Shown here: piece after piece, positions 47,633 through 56,280 of the stretch
How positions within the stretch are numbered: position 1 is the first letter of the stretch
Layout: each line of letters starts with the position of its first letter
NCBI RefSeq assembly: GCF_011090165.1
Contig: NZ_JAADJT010000008.1
Coordinates: forward strand, 186,001 to 250,000
Direction of reading: 5' to 3'
Source: Duganella aceris
Lineage (GTDB): Bacteria > Pseudomonadota > Gammaproteobacteria > Burkholderiales > Burkholderiaceae_D
DNA length: 64,000 nt
Position numbers and translations under genes: made by a program
Notes under the pieces: model-generated
What the model saw: the letters and a program-made list of their open reading frames with translations, nothing else
What the model was told of the DNA's origin: nothing
The model's database searches: none

Positions 47633-48963
47633 TGCGACGTATGACTTGTGGCGCGGCGGCGGCCGCGTTGTTGACCCTGGCGGGCTGCGCCGCCACGCCA
47701 ACCGGCCAGACCGGCGCCGACGCTGGCCACGCAACGCCTGCGGCCTCGACCCGCGCCGCCGCGCCTGGGCCGACGCTCGCCGACGCGAACCACGCAACGC
47801 CGGCCGGCCCGATCCGCTCCCCCGCGCCCGGCTCGGCCCTCGCAGATGCGGGCCACGCCAGGCTGCTGACGCTGGACACGCACCTGGACAGCCCGGTCCA
47901 CTTCGGCCGCGCCGGCTGGAGCTTCGCCGACCGCCACGATCCGGCCACCGAGATGGCGCAGGTCGACCTGGCGCGCATGGCCGACGGCAATCTGGACGGC
48001 GGCTTCTTCGCCATCTTCACCCCGCAAGGCCCGCTGACACCGGAAGGCTACGCCGCCGCCAATACCTGGGCGCAGACCCGTTCAAAAGAAATCGACGCGA
48101 TGGTCGTCCGCTTCGGCGACCGCATCGGCGCCGCCCGCAGCGCCGACGACGCGCTGGCGCTGGATGCCAAAGGCAAGCTGATCGCCTTCAAGAGCATCGA
48201 AAACAGCTACCCGCTGGGCGAGAGCGTGGCCGGCCTGGCCGACTACCAACGCCAGGGCGTACGCCTGGCCGGCATCGTCCACACCGAGAACAACCAGTTC
48301 GCCGACTCCGCCACGGACAAGCCGCGCTGGAACGGCCTGAGTCCGCTGGGCCGCGCCTGGGTCAGCGAGATGAACCGGCTCGGCATGGTCATCGACGCCA
48401 GCCACGCTTCCGATGCCAGCTTCGATCAACTGCTGGCGCAATCGACCGCGCCGATCCTGCTGTCGCACTCCGGCTCGCGCGCGATGTTCGACCACCCGCG
48501 CAACCTCGACGACGCGCGCCTGCGCAAGCTGGCCGCATCCGGCGGCGCGCTGTGCTTCAGCACCATCTACCTGGGCAAGGCGGAGATGGGCGAGGAGCGC
48601 CTGGCCTTGTTCGACCAAAGCGAGCACATCTCGTCGCTGAATCCCGCCAGCCAGGCCGAGTTGAGCGCACGCTGGATCGCAATGGACAAAACCGCGCCGA
48701 TCTGGAACGCCACCTTCGACCAATACATGACAGCGCTGCTGCACGTGATCGCCGTGGCGGGTCCGGAGCACGTTTGCTTCGGCGCCGACTTCGACGGCGG
48801 CGGCGGCATCGCCGGCCTGCAAAACGTCACCGACCTGCCGCGCATCACCGCCCGCCTGAAAGCGGCCGGCTACGCCGACGCCGACCTGCAGAAAATGTGG
48901 AGCGGCAACGTGCTCCGCATCCTGCGCGCCGCGCAGGCCCAGGCCGCCGCCGCACCGCGCTAG
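47629..48963 (+). CDS. Membrane dipeptidase (peptidase M19), predicted lipoprotein
   Basis: This 444-residue protein has a lipobox LTLAGC with C20 as the lipidation site. A linker with a 21-residue repeat follows, then the M19 TIM-barrel from about residue 80. Zinc-site residues are visible: LDTHLD (His-x-Asp), KSIENSYP (bridging Glu), DASHAS and LSHSGSR (His), GADFDG (Asp). M19 enzymes cleave dipeptides including L-D types such as L-Ala-D-Glu, which fits DgcA and DgcN in the same locus. It would supply free D-amino acids in the periplasm. It overlaps the preceding gene by ATGA and the convergent oxidoreductase by 4 bp. Confidence 0.9.
   Translation: MMRRMTCGAAAAALLTLAGCAATPTGQTGADAGHATPAASTRAAAPGPTLADANHATPAGPIRSPAPGSALADAGHARLLTLDTHLDSPVHFGRAGWSFADRHDPATEMAQVDLARMADGNLDGGFFAIFTPQGPLTPEGYAAANTWAQTRSKEIDAMVVRFGDRIGAARSADDALALDAKGKLIAFKSIENSYPLGESVAGLADYQRQGVRLAGIVHTENNQFADSATDKPRWNGLSPLGRAWVSEMNRLGMVIDASHASDASFDQLLAQSTAPILLSHSGSRAMFDHPRNLDDARLRKLAASGGALCFSTIYLGKAEMGEERLALFDQSEHISSLNPASQAELSARWIAMDKTAPIWNATFDQYMTALLHVIAVAGPEHVCFGADFDGGGGIAGLQNVTDLPRITARLKAAGYADADLQKMWSGNVLRILRAAQAQAAAAPR
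47716..47865. repeat. 63-bp repeat, about 2.5 units, in the dipeptidase linker
   Basis: CCACGCAACGCC recurs at 47727 and 47790, with a degraded copy at 47853, giving a 63-bp (21-codon) spacing. It encodes a repeated ADAGHATPA-type peptide just after the lipobox. Confidence 0.8.
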
Positions 48964-50675
48964 TCGTTGAGGATCTCGGCCAACCGTTCGCCGATGATGA
49001 CGCACGGCGCCTGCGTATTGCCGGTGGTGATGCGCGGCATCACCGAGCCATCGGCGATGCGCAGGTTCTTCACTCCATAGACGCGCAGCTTCGCATCCAC
49101 CACCGACATATCGTCCCTTCCCATCTTGGCGGTGCAGGTTGGATGGTGCATCGACATCGCGCCGTTGCGGATCAGGTCGTCCAAGGCCTCGCCTTCGACC
49201 GGCCCCGGCAGGATCTCGCGCTTGACGAAGGGCTTCATCGCCTCGGAGTTGCCGATCTCGCGCGCGATCCGCATGCCTTCGCGCAAGGCGATCAGATCGC
49301 GCGCATCGCCGAGCATATTGGCGTGGATCTCGACCGCGTCATAGGGGTTCGCCGATTTCAGGCGCAGGAAGCCACGACTCTCCGGCCGCGCCAGTCCGGG
49401 GCTGATCGACCACACGTTCTCGCTGGCGTATTGCATGGTCACCTCGGACAGATACGGCGCCTCGACCTGCCAGAGATGCAGGTCCGGCGTGGCGAGGCCG
49501 GGGCGGCTCTTGGTGAACAGATTGGCTTCGGCCGCGTTGTTGCGCGTCGGCAGTGGACCGGGCGCCTCCCACAAGCCGCCGCCGATGATCGGATGGTCCT
49601 GGAAATTCTGCCCGACGCCGGGCAAGGCGGACAGTACCGGGATGCCGAAGCGGTCCAGCTGCGCCTGGTCGCCTATGCCCGACAGCATCAGCAGCTTGGG
49701 CGTCTGGATCGCGCCGGCCGACAGCACCACCTCGGCCGATGCGGCGACGCTGTGGATGCTGCCGCGCCACTCGAATTCCACGCCGGTGATGGTGTCGCCG
49801 TCGCTGGTCAGGCGGCGCACATGGGCGTTGCGCAGCACGGTCAAATTGTCCTGGTCCATCACCGGGTACAGGTAGCTGGCCGGCATGTTCAGCCGCCGCC
49901 CGTCGCGGATGCGGACGTTGGTGATGGCGCCGCCGCCGGGGCCTTCCTGCATGGCGCCATTCTGGTCGGCGAAGGTCGGAATCCCCAGGCCGGCCGCGCC
50001 GGCCAGGAAGGCCGAGGCGATCGGCGCGGCGTCCGGGGCCGGCTGTACGAACACTTCGCCGCCGCTGCCGCGCCGCGCCGGATCGGGTGCGCCGTGCCAG
50101 TCCTCGATGCGGCGGTAGATGTCGAGCACATGGCGATAGCCCCAGGCGCTGTCGTCCGCCGCCCGTTCCCAATAATCGAAATCATGCTGGTGGCCGCGCG
50201 CCCACACCATGCCGTTGATGCTGGTGCCGCCGCCCAGCGCCTTGCCCATCGCCTGCGCGATCGAACGCTGGTTGACGTGCGCGTCGGGTTCCGCAGAGAA
50301 GGCCCAGTCGAACTCGCCGCCCTGACTGTAGAACCAGGTTTCGGTGACCAGGATGCTGGCGTGCAGATCGTTGCCGCCCGCTTCGAGCAGCAGCACGCGC
50401 GTATCGCGCTTCTCGGCGAGGCGGCGCGCCACCACCGAGCCGGCGGCGCCGGAACCGACCACGATGTAGTCGTAGCTGGCGCGCAGGTCGGCGGAGCGGA
50501 CGGCCTGGTTGACGGCGATGGCGATGAACTTGTCGGCGGCGTCGGCGATGTCGGCGCGCGGCAGGCCGAGCTCGGTGGCCTGCGCGATGAAGCCGGCTTT
50601 GTCGATGTCGCCTGCAAGCAGCCGGCCTTCCAGTAACGCGAATTGCACGCCTTTCGAGGCGGTGGTGGTGGACAT
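48960..50675 (-). CDS. GMC-family FAD oxidoreductase (choline dehydrogenase-like)
   Basis: This 571-residue flavoenzyme has a polar helical N-terminal extension (about 1-60), then the FAD-binding motif VVGSGAAGSVVARRL and LLLEAGGND. The GMC signatures GGGTSINGMVWARG and GAIQTPKLLMLSGIG follow, and MHHPTCTAKMG near residue 509 is followed by the second catalytic region (GNTQAPCVIIGERLAE). Members oxidise alcohols or sugars; the substrate is unknown. The ATG at 50675 has AGGAGA 6 nt upstream. It is convergent with the dipeptidase and need not belong to that operon. Confidence 0.9.
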   Translation of the reverse strand: MSTTTASKGVQFALLEGRLLAGDIDKAGFIAQATELGLPRADIADAADKFIAIAVNQAVRSADLRASYDYIVVGSGAAGSVVARRLAEKRDTRVLLLEAGGNDLHASILVTETWFYSQGGEFDWAFSAEPDAHVNQRSIAQAMGKALGGGTSINGMVWARGHQHDFDYWERAADDSAWGYRHVLDIYRRIEDWHGAPDPARRGSGGEVFVQPAPDAAPIASAFLAGAAGLGIPTFADQNGAMQEGPGGGAITNVRIRDGRRLNMPASYLYPVMDQDNLTVLRNAHVRRLTSDGDTITGVEFEWRGSIHSVAASAEVVLSAGAIQTPKLLMLSGIGDQAQLDRFGIPVLSALPGVGQNFQDHPIIGGGLWEAPGPLPTRNNAAEANLFTKSRPGLATPDLHLWQVEAPYLSEVTMQYASENVWSISPGLARPESRGFLRLKSANPYDAVEIHANMLGDARDLIALREGMRIAREIGNSEAMKPFVKREILPGPVEGEALDDLIRNGAMSMHHPTCTAKMGRDDMSVVDAKLRVYGVKNLRIADGSVMPRITTGNTQAPCVIIGERLAEILND

Positions 50676-50803
50676 GGAGATCTCCTGAGTGGGCGCTGCG
50701 ATGAGGTGTGATTCATCGTAGGCTTGTCTCCCCGCCGCCGCTAGCCCGCTGGCGGGCATTACCATGGTGCGCAGCGCGCACCAATGCTCGCGATTGGTGG
50801 CAA

Positions 50804-50969
50804 CTAGGGAGTTTTCATGCCCCACGCCCGCGCTTCTAATATTCGGGCACGGGTGTAGGGCGCATTCTTCAGGCTATTGACGCACCTGTAGCCGTGGAGG
50901 CAGCAAGGCATTAGCATCCAATAGCGTATGCGTGACTCCGCCTGGCGACAGTGGGTGATGAGGTGCCAT
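50804..50969 (-). pseudogene. Remnant of a PIN-domain toxin gene
   Basis: Directly after the HTH gene a frame opens at ATG 50969 and runs 31 codons, including THTLLDANALLPPRL. This is the usual start of PIN nucleases (first catalytic Asp in LLDAN), but it hits a stop at 50874. In another frame a tail-like peptide NAPYTRARILEARAWGMKTP runs to a stop at 50804, resembling a PIN-protein C-terminus. The centre, with the remaining acidic residues, is missing, so an internal deletion plus frameshift inactivated it. The stretch 50676-50803 beyond it holds no gene I can see. Confidence 0.5.
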
Positions 50970-50970
50970 T

Positions 50971-51234
50971 TCAGGCGTGGCGGCGCTTGTTCGCTTTTAT
51001 GAAGGCAGTTTCTGGAATATCGTACATTCCGCTTTCTTCGGCCGCCGCGTGATAATCGGCGTTTGTGGCTTTGGCGTCGCGCTCTTCGATCCAGGCGCGG
51101 ACCGACGATTCCGGCACGAGCCATTGACCCGCCGCGCTGCGAGAGGCGTTGGCCAACTTTTTGTTGTCGATCATCATGCTGAGATATGAACGGCTGCATT
51201 GCATCAGCCCAGCCGCAGCTTCGGTCGTCAACAT
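50971..51234 (-). CDS. Excisionase-type helix-turn-helix protein, likely orphan antitoxin
   Basis: This 87-residue protein has an excisionase/MerR-like DNA-binding fold: MLTTEAAAGLMQCSRSYLSM (helix-turn-helix) and QWLVPESSVRAWIEE (wing and helix). A C-terminal tail (ADYHAAAEESGMYDIPE) resembles the toxin-binding end of antitoxins paired with PIN proteins. Its stop is 1 bp from the ATG of the PIN remnant, as in type II toxin-antitoxin operons. With the toxin broken, it is probably an orphan or on its way to decay. It lies downstream of the icd terminator. Confidence 0.72.
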   Translation of the reverse strand: MLTTEAAAGLMQCSRSYLSMMIDNKKLANASRSAAGQWLVPESSVRAWIEERDAKATNADYHAAAEESGMYDIPETAFIKANKRRHA

Positions 51235-51252
51235 GGTTTCCCCCGGTTCGAA

Positions 51253-51283
51253 AAACGGCCAGCGTCTGAGACGCTGGCCGTTT
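51253..51283. terminator. Rho-independent terminator of icd (possibly bidirectional)
   Basis: A near-perfect 31-nt palindrome (13-15 bp arms, core ACGGCCAGCGT) lies 27 bp past the icd stop. On the minus strand it is followed by TTTTTCG, the U-tract expected for icd. The plus-strand side has TTTAAATTT. Confidence 0.85.
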
Positions 51284-51309
51284 AAATTTCGACAGACGCT
51301 ACTCTAGAA

Positions 51310-53541
51310 TCAGATCGATTCCAGCGCCGCGTTGAAGCTGGCGCTTGGACGCATCACGGCTTCGGTCTTGGCTGGATCCGGGTAGTAGTAACCGCCGATG
51401 TCCATCGCCTTGCCTTGAACGTCCTTCAGCTCGCCAACGATCTTGCCTTCGTTGTCGGCCAGCGCCTTGGCCAGCGGCGCGAAGTGCGCCTTCAGCTCGG
51501 CGTCGTCCGATTGCGCTGCCAAGGCCTGCGCCCAGTACAGCGACAGGTAGAAGTGGCTGCCGCGATTGTCCAGCTCGCCGGTGCGTGGCGATGGCGACTG
51601 GTTGTTGTCCAGCAGCTTGCCGGTCGCTTCGTCCAGCGTCTTGGCCAGGATCTTGGCCTTGGCGTTGCCGGTCTTGATGCCCATGTCTTCCAGCGACACG
51701 GCCAAGGCCAGGAACTCGCCCAGCGAATCCCAACGCAGGTGGTTCTCTTCGACCAGCTGCTTGACGTGCTTCGGTGCCGAACCGCCGGCACCGGTCTCGT
51801 ACATGCCGCCACCGGCCATCAGCGGCACGATCGACAGCATCTTGGCCGAGGTGCCCAGTTCCAGGATCGGGAACAGGTCGGTCAGGTAGTCGCGCAGGAT
51901 GTTGCCGGTCACCGAGATGGTGTCCAGGCCGCGCGCGACGCGCTCCAGCGTGTAGCGCATGGCGCGCACTTGCGACATGATCTGGATGTCCAGGCCCTTG
52001 GTGTCGTGGTCCTTCAGGTACAGCTGGACCTTCTTGATGACTTCGTTCTCGTGCGGACGGTACGGGTCGAGCCAGAACACGGCCGGCATGCCGGAGTTGC
52101 GGGCGCGGGTCACGGCCAGCTTGACCCAGTCGCGGATCGGTGCGTCCTTGACCTGGCACATGCGCCAGATGTCGCCTTCTTCGACGCTCTGCGACAGCAG
52201 CACTTCGCCGGTGGCGAGGTCGACGATGTTGGCGATGCCGGCTTCGGCCACTTCAAAGGTCTTGTCGTGCGAACCGTATTCCTCGGCTTGCTGCGCCATC
52301 AGGCCGACGTTCGGCACCGTGCCCATGGTCTTCGGATCGAAGTTGCCATGCCATTTGCAGAAGTTGATCATTTCCTGGTAGATGCGGGCGAAGGTCGACT
52401 CCGGCATCACGGCCTTGACATCCTTCGGACGGCCGTCGGCGCCCCACATCTTGCCGCCGATGCGGATCATGGCCGGCATCGACGCGTCGACGATGATGTC
52501 GTTCGGCGAGTGGAAGTTGGTGATACCCTTGGCCGAATCGACCATCGCCAGTTCCGGACGGTGTTCGTGGCAGGCGTGCAGGTCCTTCAGGATTTCGTCC
52601 TTCTGCGATGCCGGCAGGGTGTCGATTTTCTCGTACAGGTTGGCCATGCCGTTGTTGACGTTGACGCCCAGTTCATCGAACAGTTTGGCGTGCTTGGCGA
52701 ACGCGTCCTTGTAGAAGATGCGCACGCAGTGGCCGAACACGATCGGGTGCGACACCTTCATCATGGTCGCCTTGACGTGCAGCGAGAACATCACGCCGGT
52801 CTTGTAGGCGTCGTCCAGTTCCTTCTCGTAGAACTCCAGCAGCGCTTTTTTGCTCATGAACATGCTGTCGATGATTTCGCCGGCTTGCAGCGAGACCTTC
52901 GGTTTCAGCACGATGGTTTTGCCGGAAGCGGTTTGCAGTTCCATCTTGACGTCGCGCGGCTTGTCCAGGGTCAGCGATTTTTCGCCGTGGTAGAAGTCGC
53001 CGGCATGCATGTGCGAGACGTGGGTGCGGGAGGCCTGGCTCCATTCGCCCATCGAGTGCGGGTTCTTGCGGGCGAACTCTTTGACCGCCTTCGGCGCGCG
53101 GCGGTCGGAGTTACCTTCGCGCAGGACCGGGTTGACCGAGCTGCCGATGCACTTGCCGTAGCGGGCTTTCAGCGCCTTGTCTTCGTCGGTTTTCGCGTCT
53201 TCCGGGTAGTCCGGCAGCTTGTAGCCGCGGCTTTGCAGTTCGCGCACGCAGGCGACCAGCTGCGACACGGAGGCGCTGATGTTCGGCAGTTTGATGATGT
53301 TGGTGTCCGACAGCTGGGTCAGGGCGCCCAGTTCGGCCAGGGTGTTCGGGACTTTTTGGTCGTCGCTCAGGAATTCCGGGAACTCGGCCAGCACGCGGGC
53401 GGCGACCGAGATGTCGCTGGCGACCACGTCCACGCCGGCCGGCGCGGTGAACTTCTGGATAATCGGTAGCAGGGAATACGTCGCCAGCAGCGGCGCCTCG
53501 TCAGTCAGTGTGTAGATGATTTTTGACTTTGGTGTTGACAT
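51310..53541 (-). CDS. icd: NADP-dependent isocitrate dehydrogenase, monomeric type
   Basis: This 743-residue monomeric IDH converts isocitrate to 2-oxoglutarate with NADPH formation in the TCA cycle. It starts MSTPKSKIIYTLTDEAPLLATY, the diagnostic opening of this type, and contains SSVNPVLREGNSDRRAP, DRRAPKAVKEFARKNPH and WLDPYRPHENEVIKKV. The length equals the family norm (about 740). AAGGGA directly abuts an ATG at 53547 and is 6 nt before the ATG at 53541, so I use 53541. It stands alone, with a strong terminator downstream and a 255-bp AT-rich gap upstream that probably holds its promoter. Confidence 0.96.
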   Translation of the reverse strand: MSTPKSKIIYTLTDEAPLLATYSLLPIIQKFTAPAGVDVVASDISVAARVLAEFPEFLSDDQKVPNTLAELGALTQLSDTNIIKLPNISASVSQLVACVRELQSRGYKLPDYPEDAKTDEDKALKARYGKCIGSSVNPVLREGNSDRRAPKAVKEFARKNPHSMGEWSQASRTHVSHMHAGDFYHGEKSLTLDKPRDVKMELQTASGKTIVLKPKVSLQAGEIIDSMFMSKKALLEFYEKELDDAYKTGVMFSLHVKATMMKVSHPIVFGHCVRIFYKDAFAKHAKLFDELGVNVNNGMANLYEKIDTLPASQKDEILKDLHACHEHRPELAMVDSAKGITNFHSPNDIIVDASMPAMIRIGGKMWGADGRPKDVKAVMPESTFARIYQEMINFCKWHGNFDPKTMGTVPNVGLMAQQAEEYGSHDKTFEVAEAGIANIVDLATGEVLLSQSVEEGDIWRMCQVKDAPIRDWVKLAVTRARNSGMPAVFWLDPYRPHENEVIKKVQLYLKDHDTKGLDIQIMSQVRAMRYTLERVARGLDTISVTGNILRDYLTDLFPILELGTSAKMLSIVPLMAGGGMYETGAGGSAPKHVKQLVEENHLRWDSLGEFLALAVSLEDMGIKTGNAKAKILAKTLDEATGKLLDNNQSPSPRTGELDNRGSHFYLSLYWAQALAAQSDDAELKAHFAPLAKALADNEGKIVGELKDVQGKAMDIGGYYYPDPAKTEAVMRPSASFNAALESI

Positions 53542-53796
53542 GGTCATTCCCTTGTATACGTAGTGTTTGGAAAAGTGTTCGACGGGGCCAGCACGGTTGC
53601 TTCCTCGCCAAAGTGCTTATTTTAGACTGTCCTACGCTTCTTTGGCGAAAACCCTCTCGTGGAATGGGTTTCGTTTTCATAATGTGAAAAATACGGCAAC
53701 ATGCCGGCTTGGTCTGATCAAGCTCAAAATCGAATTTTTCAAATCTATCACTTTGAAGTCAGTAAAAAATTTGTAAAACCTAACTGTTAGGTTATT

Positions 53797-54195
53797 ATGA
53801 AAATCTGTAGGTATAGAGGGCTAGACATTATCGTGATGACACGGGACGAGCATTGTCCGCCACATGCACACGTCGCCACGGAGAAGTGGCGTGCGCGCTT
53901 CGAGTTTAGCTTCCTGCATCATCGAGTGCGTTTGCTGGATGTCGTGCCGACTGGGAGTCGGCAGAGCATCCGGGTGTTGGAGAATGTCAGACTCACGTTG
54001 GGGCAACCTGCGAATTTGCGCGGCGCTCGCATAGCTTGGTGGTATAGCATGCATTCGACTTGTCTGGAAAATCAAGGTTGGACTGCGGCTGGCAATGTAA
54101 TTTATCTCATCGAATCTGCGCAGTTCGACGTGGACAGGAATCGTACGACGCTCCGCTTGAAAGGGCGGCCCGACACGGTGGAGATAGAACTATGA
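53797..54195 (+). CDS. DUF4160-domain protein (first gene of a DUF4160/DUF2442 pair)
   Basis: This 132-residue protein starts MKICRYRGLDIIVMTRDEHCPPHAHV; the EHxPPHxHV motif is diagnostic for DUF4160. The usual DUF4160 domain is about 80 residues, and here a C-terminal half of about 50 residues is added. These proteins are typically encoded with a DUF2442 partner, as here (ATGA overlap), and the pairs are scattered among genomes like small mobile or toxin-antitoxin cassettes; their function is not settled. GC content is clearly lower than in neighbouring genes, a sign of transfer. Confidence 0.72.
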   Translation: MKICRYRGLDIIVMTRDEHCPPHAHVATEKWRARFEFSFLHHRVRLLDVVPTGSRQSIRVLENVRLTLGQPANLRGARIAWWYSMHSTCLENQGWTAAGNVIYLIESAQFDVDRNRTTLRLKGRPDTVEIEL

Positions 54196-54641
54196 AAGCG
54201 GTAAGTGCGGCGATCGACGTGGATGAGCCGGTCAGTCAAAAGATACTTAAGCGGGCCGTCGCTCGCGGGCGACTTCAGGAAAAGCGGCAGGTATTAGCTA
54301 TCGCCGTGCAATACTTACCAGCACTGGAACTATTGCTCATTACCCTGGAAGATCAGAGCGCGGTGGCGCTACCGGTCCAGCGATATCCTGAATTAAACAG
54401 CTTGAGCCACGCGGAACGAATGCGTCTGAGGCTTGGTTTAGGCGGAATAGCCATCTGTCTTGACGAAAATGATTTGCATATCTCGATCGTCGGGCTGGTG
54501 GCGGCAAGCGAGTCATTGATGAGGCTCGCCGTTGCTGTCGCGGCGAGCCGCAATGGCAGCCGCAGCAGCACGGTCAAGACCAACACCTCGCGCGAGAATG
54601 GCATGAAGGGTGGGCGTCCGCGCAAGCTGGCGGGTGGTTAG
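54192..54641 (+). CDS. DUF2442-domain protein
   Basis: This 149-residue protein has a DUF2442 core at about residues 40-105: VALPVQRYPELNSLSHAERM and LGLGGIAICLDENDLHISIVGLV. A basic C-terminal tail (NGSRSSTVKTNTSREN, KGGRPRKLAGG) resembles a DNA-binding AT-hook-like end. It follows the DUF4160 gene with an ATGA overlap and shares its lower GC. Its stop lies only 3 bp from the stop of the convergent helicase gene. Confidence 0.75.
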   Translation: MKAVSAAIDVDEPVSQKILKRAVARGRLQEKRQVLAIAVQYLPALELLLITLEDQSAVALPVQRYPELNSLSHAERMRLRLGLGGIAICLDENDLHISIVGLVAASESLMRLAVAVAASRNGSRSSTVKTNTSRENGMKGGRPRKLAGG

Positions 54642-54644
54642 CCG

Positions 54645-56279
54645 TTAAATCCGGTCCAGCAGCTGTTGCTCGGCCCGCTCGCTGAGGACCAGCACCAGTT
54701 TCAGCCGCGCCCGGGTCATGCCGACGAACAGTTTGCGCAGCACCAGCTGGTCGATTTCGGCGAAGTCGATCTCGGTGAAGATGATCGCCGGCGCCGACTG
54801 ACCCTTGAAGCGGTACACTGATTCCGCCAGCAGCCCACCGTCGCGGTACTGCGGATTGCCGAACAGGTCGTACTCGCCGGTGAACGACTTCAGCGTATGC
54901 ACCTCGCTCAACTGGTCCAGGTGCAGGATCTCAGACTTTTCCCGGCCTCGGAATGAGGCGATCGCGATGTCGTGCCGCGCGAAGCCGGCGCCCAGGCACA
55001 ACGTCACCGCGCGCCGCGTCTGCGCCAGCATCGCTTCGGTGTCGCCCTCCGGATAGGTCAGCTCCTCGATGTCGGCGCCCTTGAACGGGCTGCCGGCCTC
55101 CACCGGCGACTGCGTCGCGCCGATCGAGGCCAGGATCTTGACGATCTGGCGCGGGCTGCGGTAGTTGGTGTCCGAGTGCAGCTTGACCCAGCCCGGCAGC
55201 GGCACGCTGTCGCGGCCGTACAGGTTCTGGTTCGGATCCTCCAGCCAGATCGCGCGGCCCTCGTCGCGCAGCATGCGCAGCAGGATGTCGCGCCAGGCCA
55301 CCGAGAAATCCTGCCCCTCGTCGATGATCAGCACGTCGTATTTCCAGCTTTCCGGCAGCGGCGAGGCGGTCATCTGCGCTTCAATGTCCTCCCACACGTT
55401 GGGCGAGGCGTAGTTGGGCGTCTGCCCCCGTTCGCGGGCGAAGGCGTCGCTGAGCATGTGAAAGCTGGTGACCCGGCCGCCGCGCGGCACCAGGCTTTCG
55501 ATATGATCGGCCAGCGGCCGGTTGTAGCACACGTACAGCGGACACAGGCCGGCGTCGAGCGCGGCGGAGAACTCGGCCAGCGCCAACTGGGTCTTGCCGC
55601 TGCCGGCCGTGCCCACCACGTGCAGGCGGAACGGCTCGAACTCCAGCCGCCGCGCCCAGGTCGCCAAGCCGCCGGACAGCCGCGCCACCATCTCGGCGGC
55701 GTTGCCGATCATCGAGCTGGGATCGGGCCGCAGGCTCAGCATGTTGCCGAGGAAGCGCGTGACCTTGTCGTGCTGCTCGTTCGGCACGGCGTCGGTCACC
55801 GGCAATGTCTCGCGGATCACCTCGGCCAGGCGCTGCTTGCTGTTGGCGTCGATGATGTGGCGCGGGTCGATGCCGGCCAGGTGCGGGTCGCGCACGATGT
55901 AGTCGGGACAGTACAGCAGGTAGTCGATCGACAGCTCGCTGCCGAAGCGCTCGGTCAGCCCCTTGATCGAGCGCATGATGTGGTTGGCCACCTTGCGCGG
56001 CTTGCCGGCGTAATGCTTCACCAGCCCGTCCGGCGTTTCGTTGAGGAAGCCCGACTTCTGCTCCATCAACAGCACGCGGCCGTTCGGCGCGACGATGATG
56101 AAGTCGATCTCGTCGTAGGCGGAGAAACCCTTCTCGACGTTGGTCCAGTGGACGCCGTGGTAGATGCGGTAGGGCGCCTCGGCCAACGCGGCACTGAGGT
56201 AAGTCAGCGTCTCGATCTCGCGCGCCGCGCTGCCGGTGGCCGACATTTCCTGCCAGCCGGTGGGATAGATTTGTGCCAT
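54645..56279 (-). CDS. NERD-domain UvrD/Rep-like helicase
   Basis: This 544-residue protein has an N-terminal nuclease-related domain (about 15-150) with the EIDFIIV and MEQKSG motif of the PD-ExK type. A superfamily 1 ATPase follows: Walker A GTAGSGKT near residue 222, LIIDEGQDF (Walker B), and VGMTRAR near the C-terminus. NERD helicases are found in genome maintenance and in several defence islands; this one stands beside the DUF4160/DUF2442 pair and near a toxin remnant. It lacks the larger helicase subdomains and is short compared with UvrD (about 700 residues). Confidence 0.85.
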   Translation of the reverse strand: MAQIYPTGWQEMSATGSAAREIETLTYLSAALAEAPYRIYHGVHWTNVEKGFSAYDEIDFIIVAPNGRVLLMEQKSGFLNETPDGLVKHYAGKPRKVANHIMRSIKGLTERFGSELSIDYLLYCPDYIVRDPHLAGIDPRHIIDANSKQRLAEVIRETLPVTDAVPNEQHDKVTRFLGNMLSLRPDPSSMIGNAAEMVARLSGGLATWARRLEFEPFRLHVVGTAGSGKTQLALAEFSAALDAGLCPLYVCYNRPLADHIESLVPRGGRVTSFHMLSDAFARERGQTPNYASPNVWEDIEAQMTASPLPESWKYDVLIIDEGQDFSVAWRDILLRMLRDEGRAIWLEDPNQNLYGRDSVPLPGWVKLHSDTNYRSPRQIVKILASIGATQSPVEAGSPFKGADIEELTYPEGDTEAMLAQTRRAVTLCLGAGFARHDIAIASFRGREKSEILHLDQLSEVHTLKSFTGEYDLFGNPQYRDGGLLAESVYRFKGQSAPAIIFTEIDFAEIDQLVLRKLFVGMTRARLKLVLVLSERAEQQLLDRI

Positions 56280-56280
56280 G

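Noticed and set aside
51000..51199. Plus- and minus-strand small frames overlapping the HTH gene
   Set aside because: They overlap the excisionase-like frame, which has a clear helix-turn-helix; the others have no motif.
53542..53796. Small gene in the AT-rich gap upstream of icd
   Set aside because: A 69-codon frame from 53567 has no ribosome site, its composition is unlike a protein, and it overlaps the probable icd promoter region.
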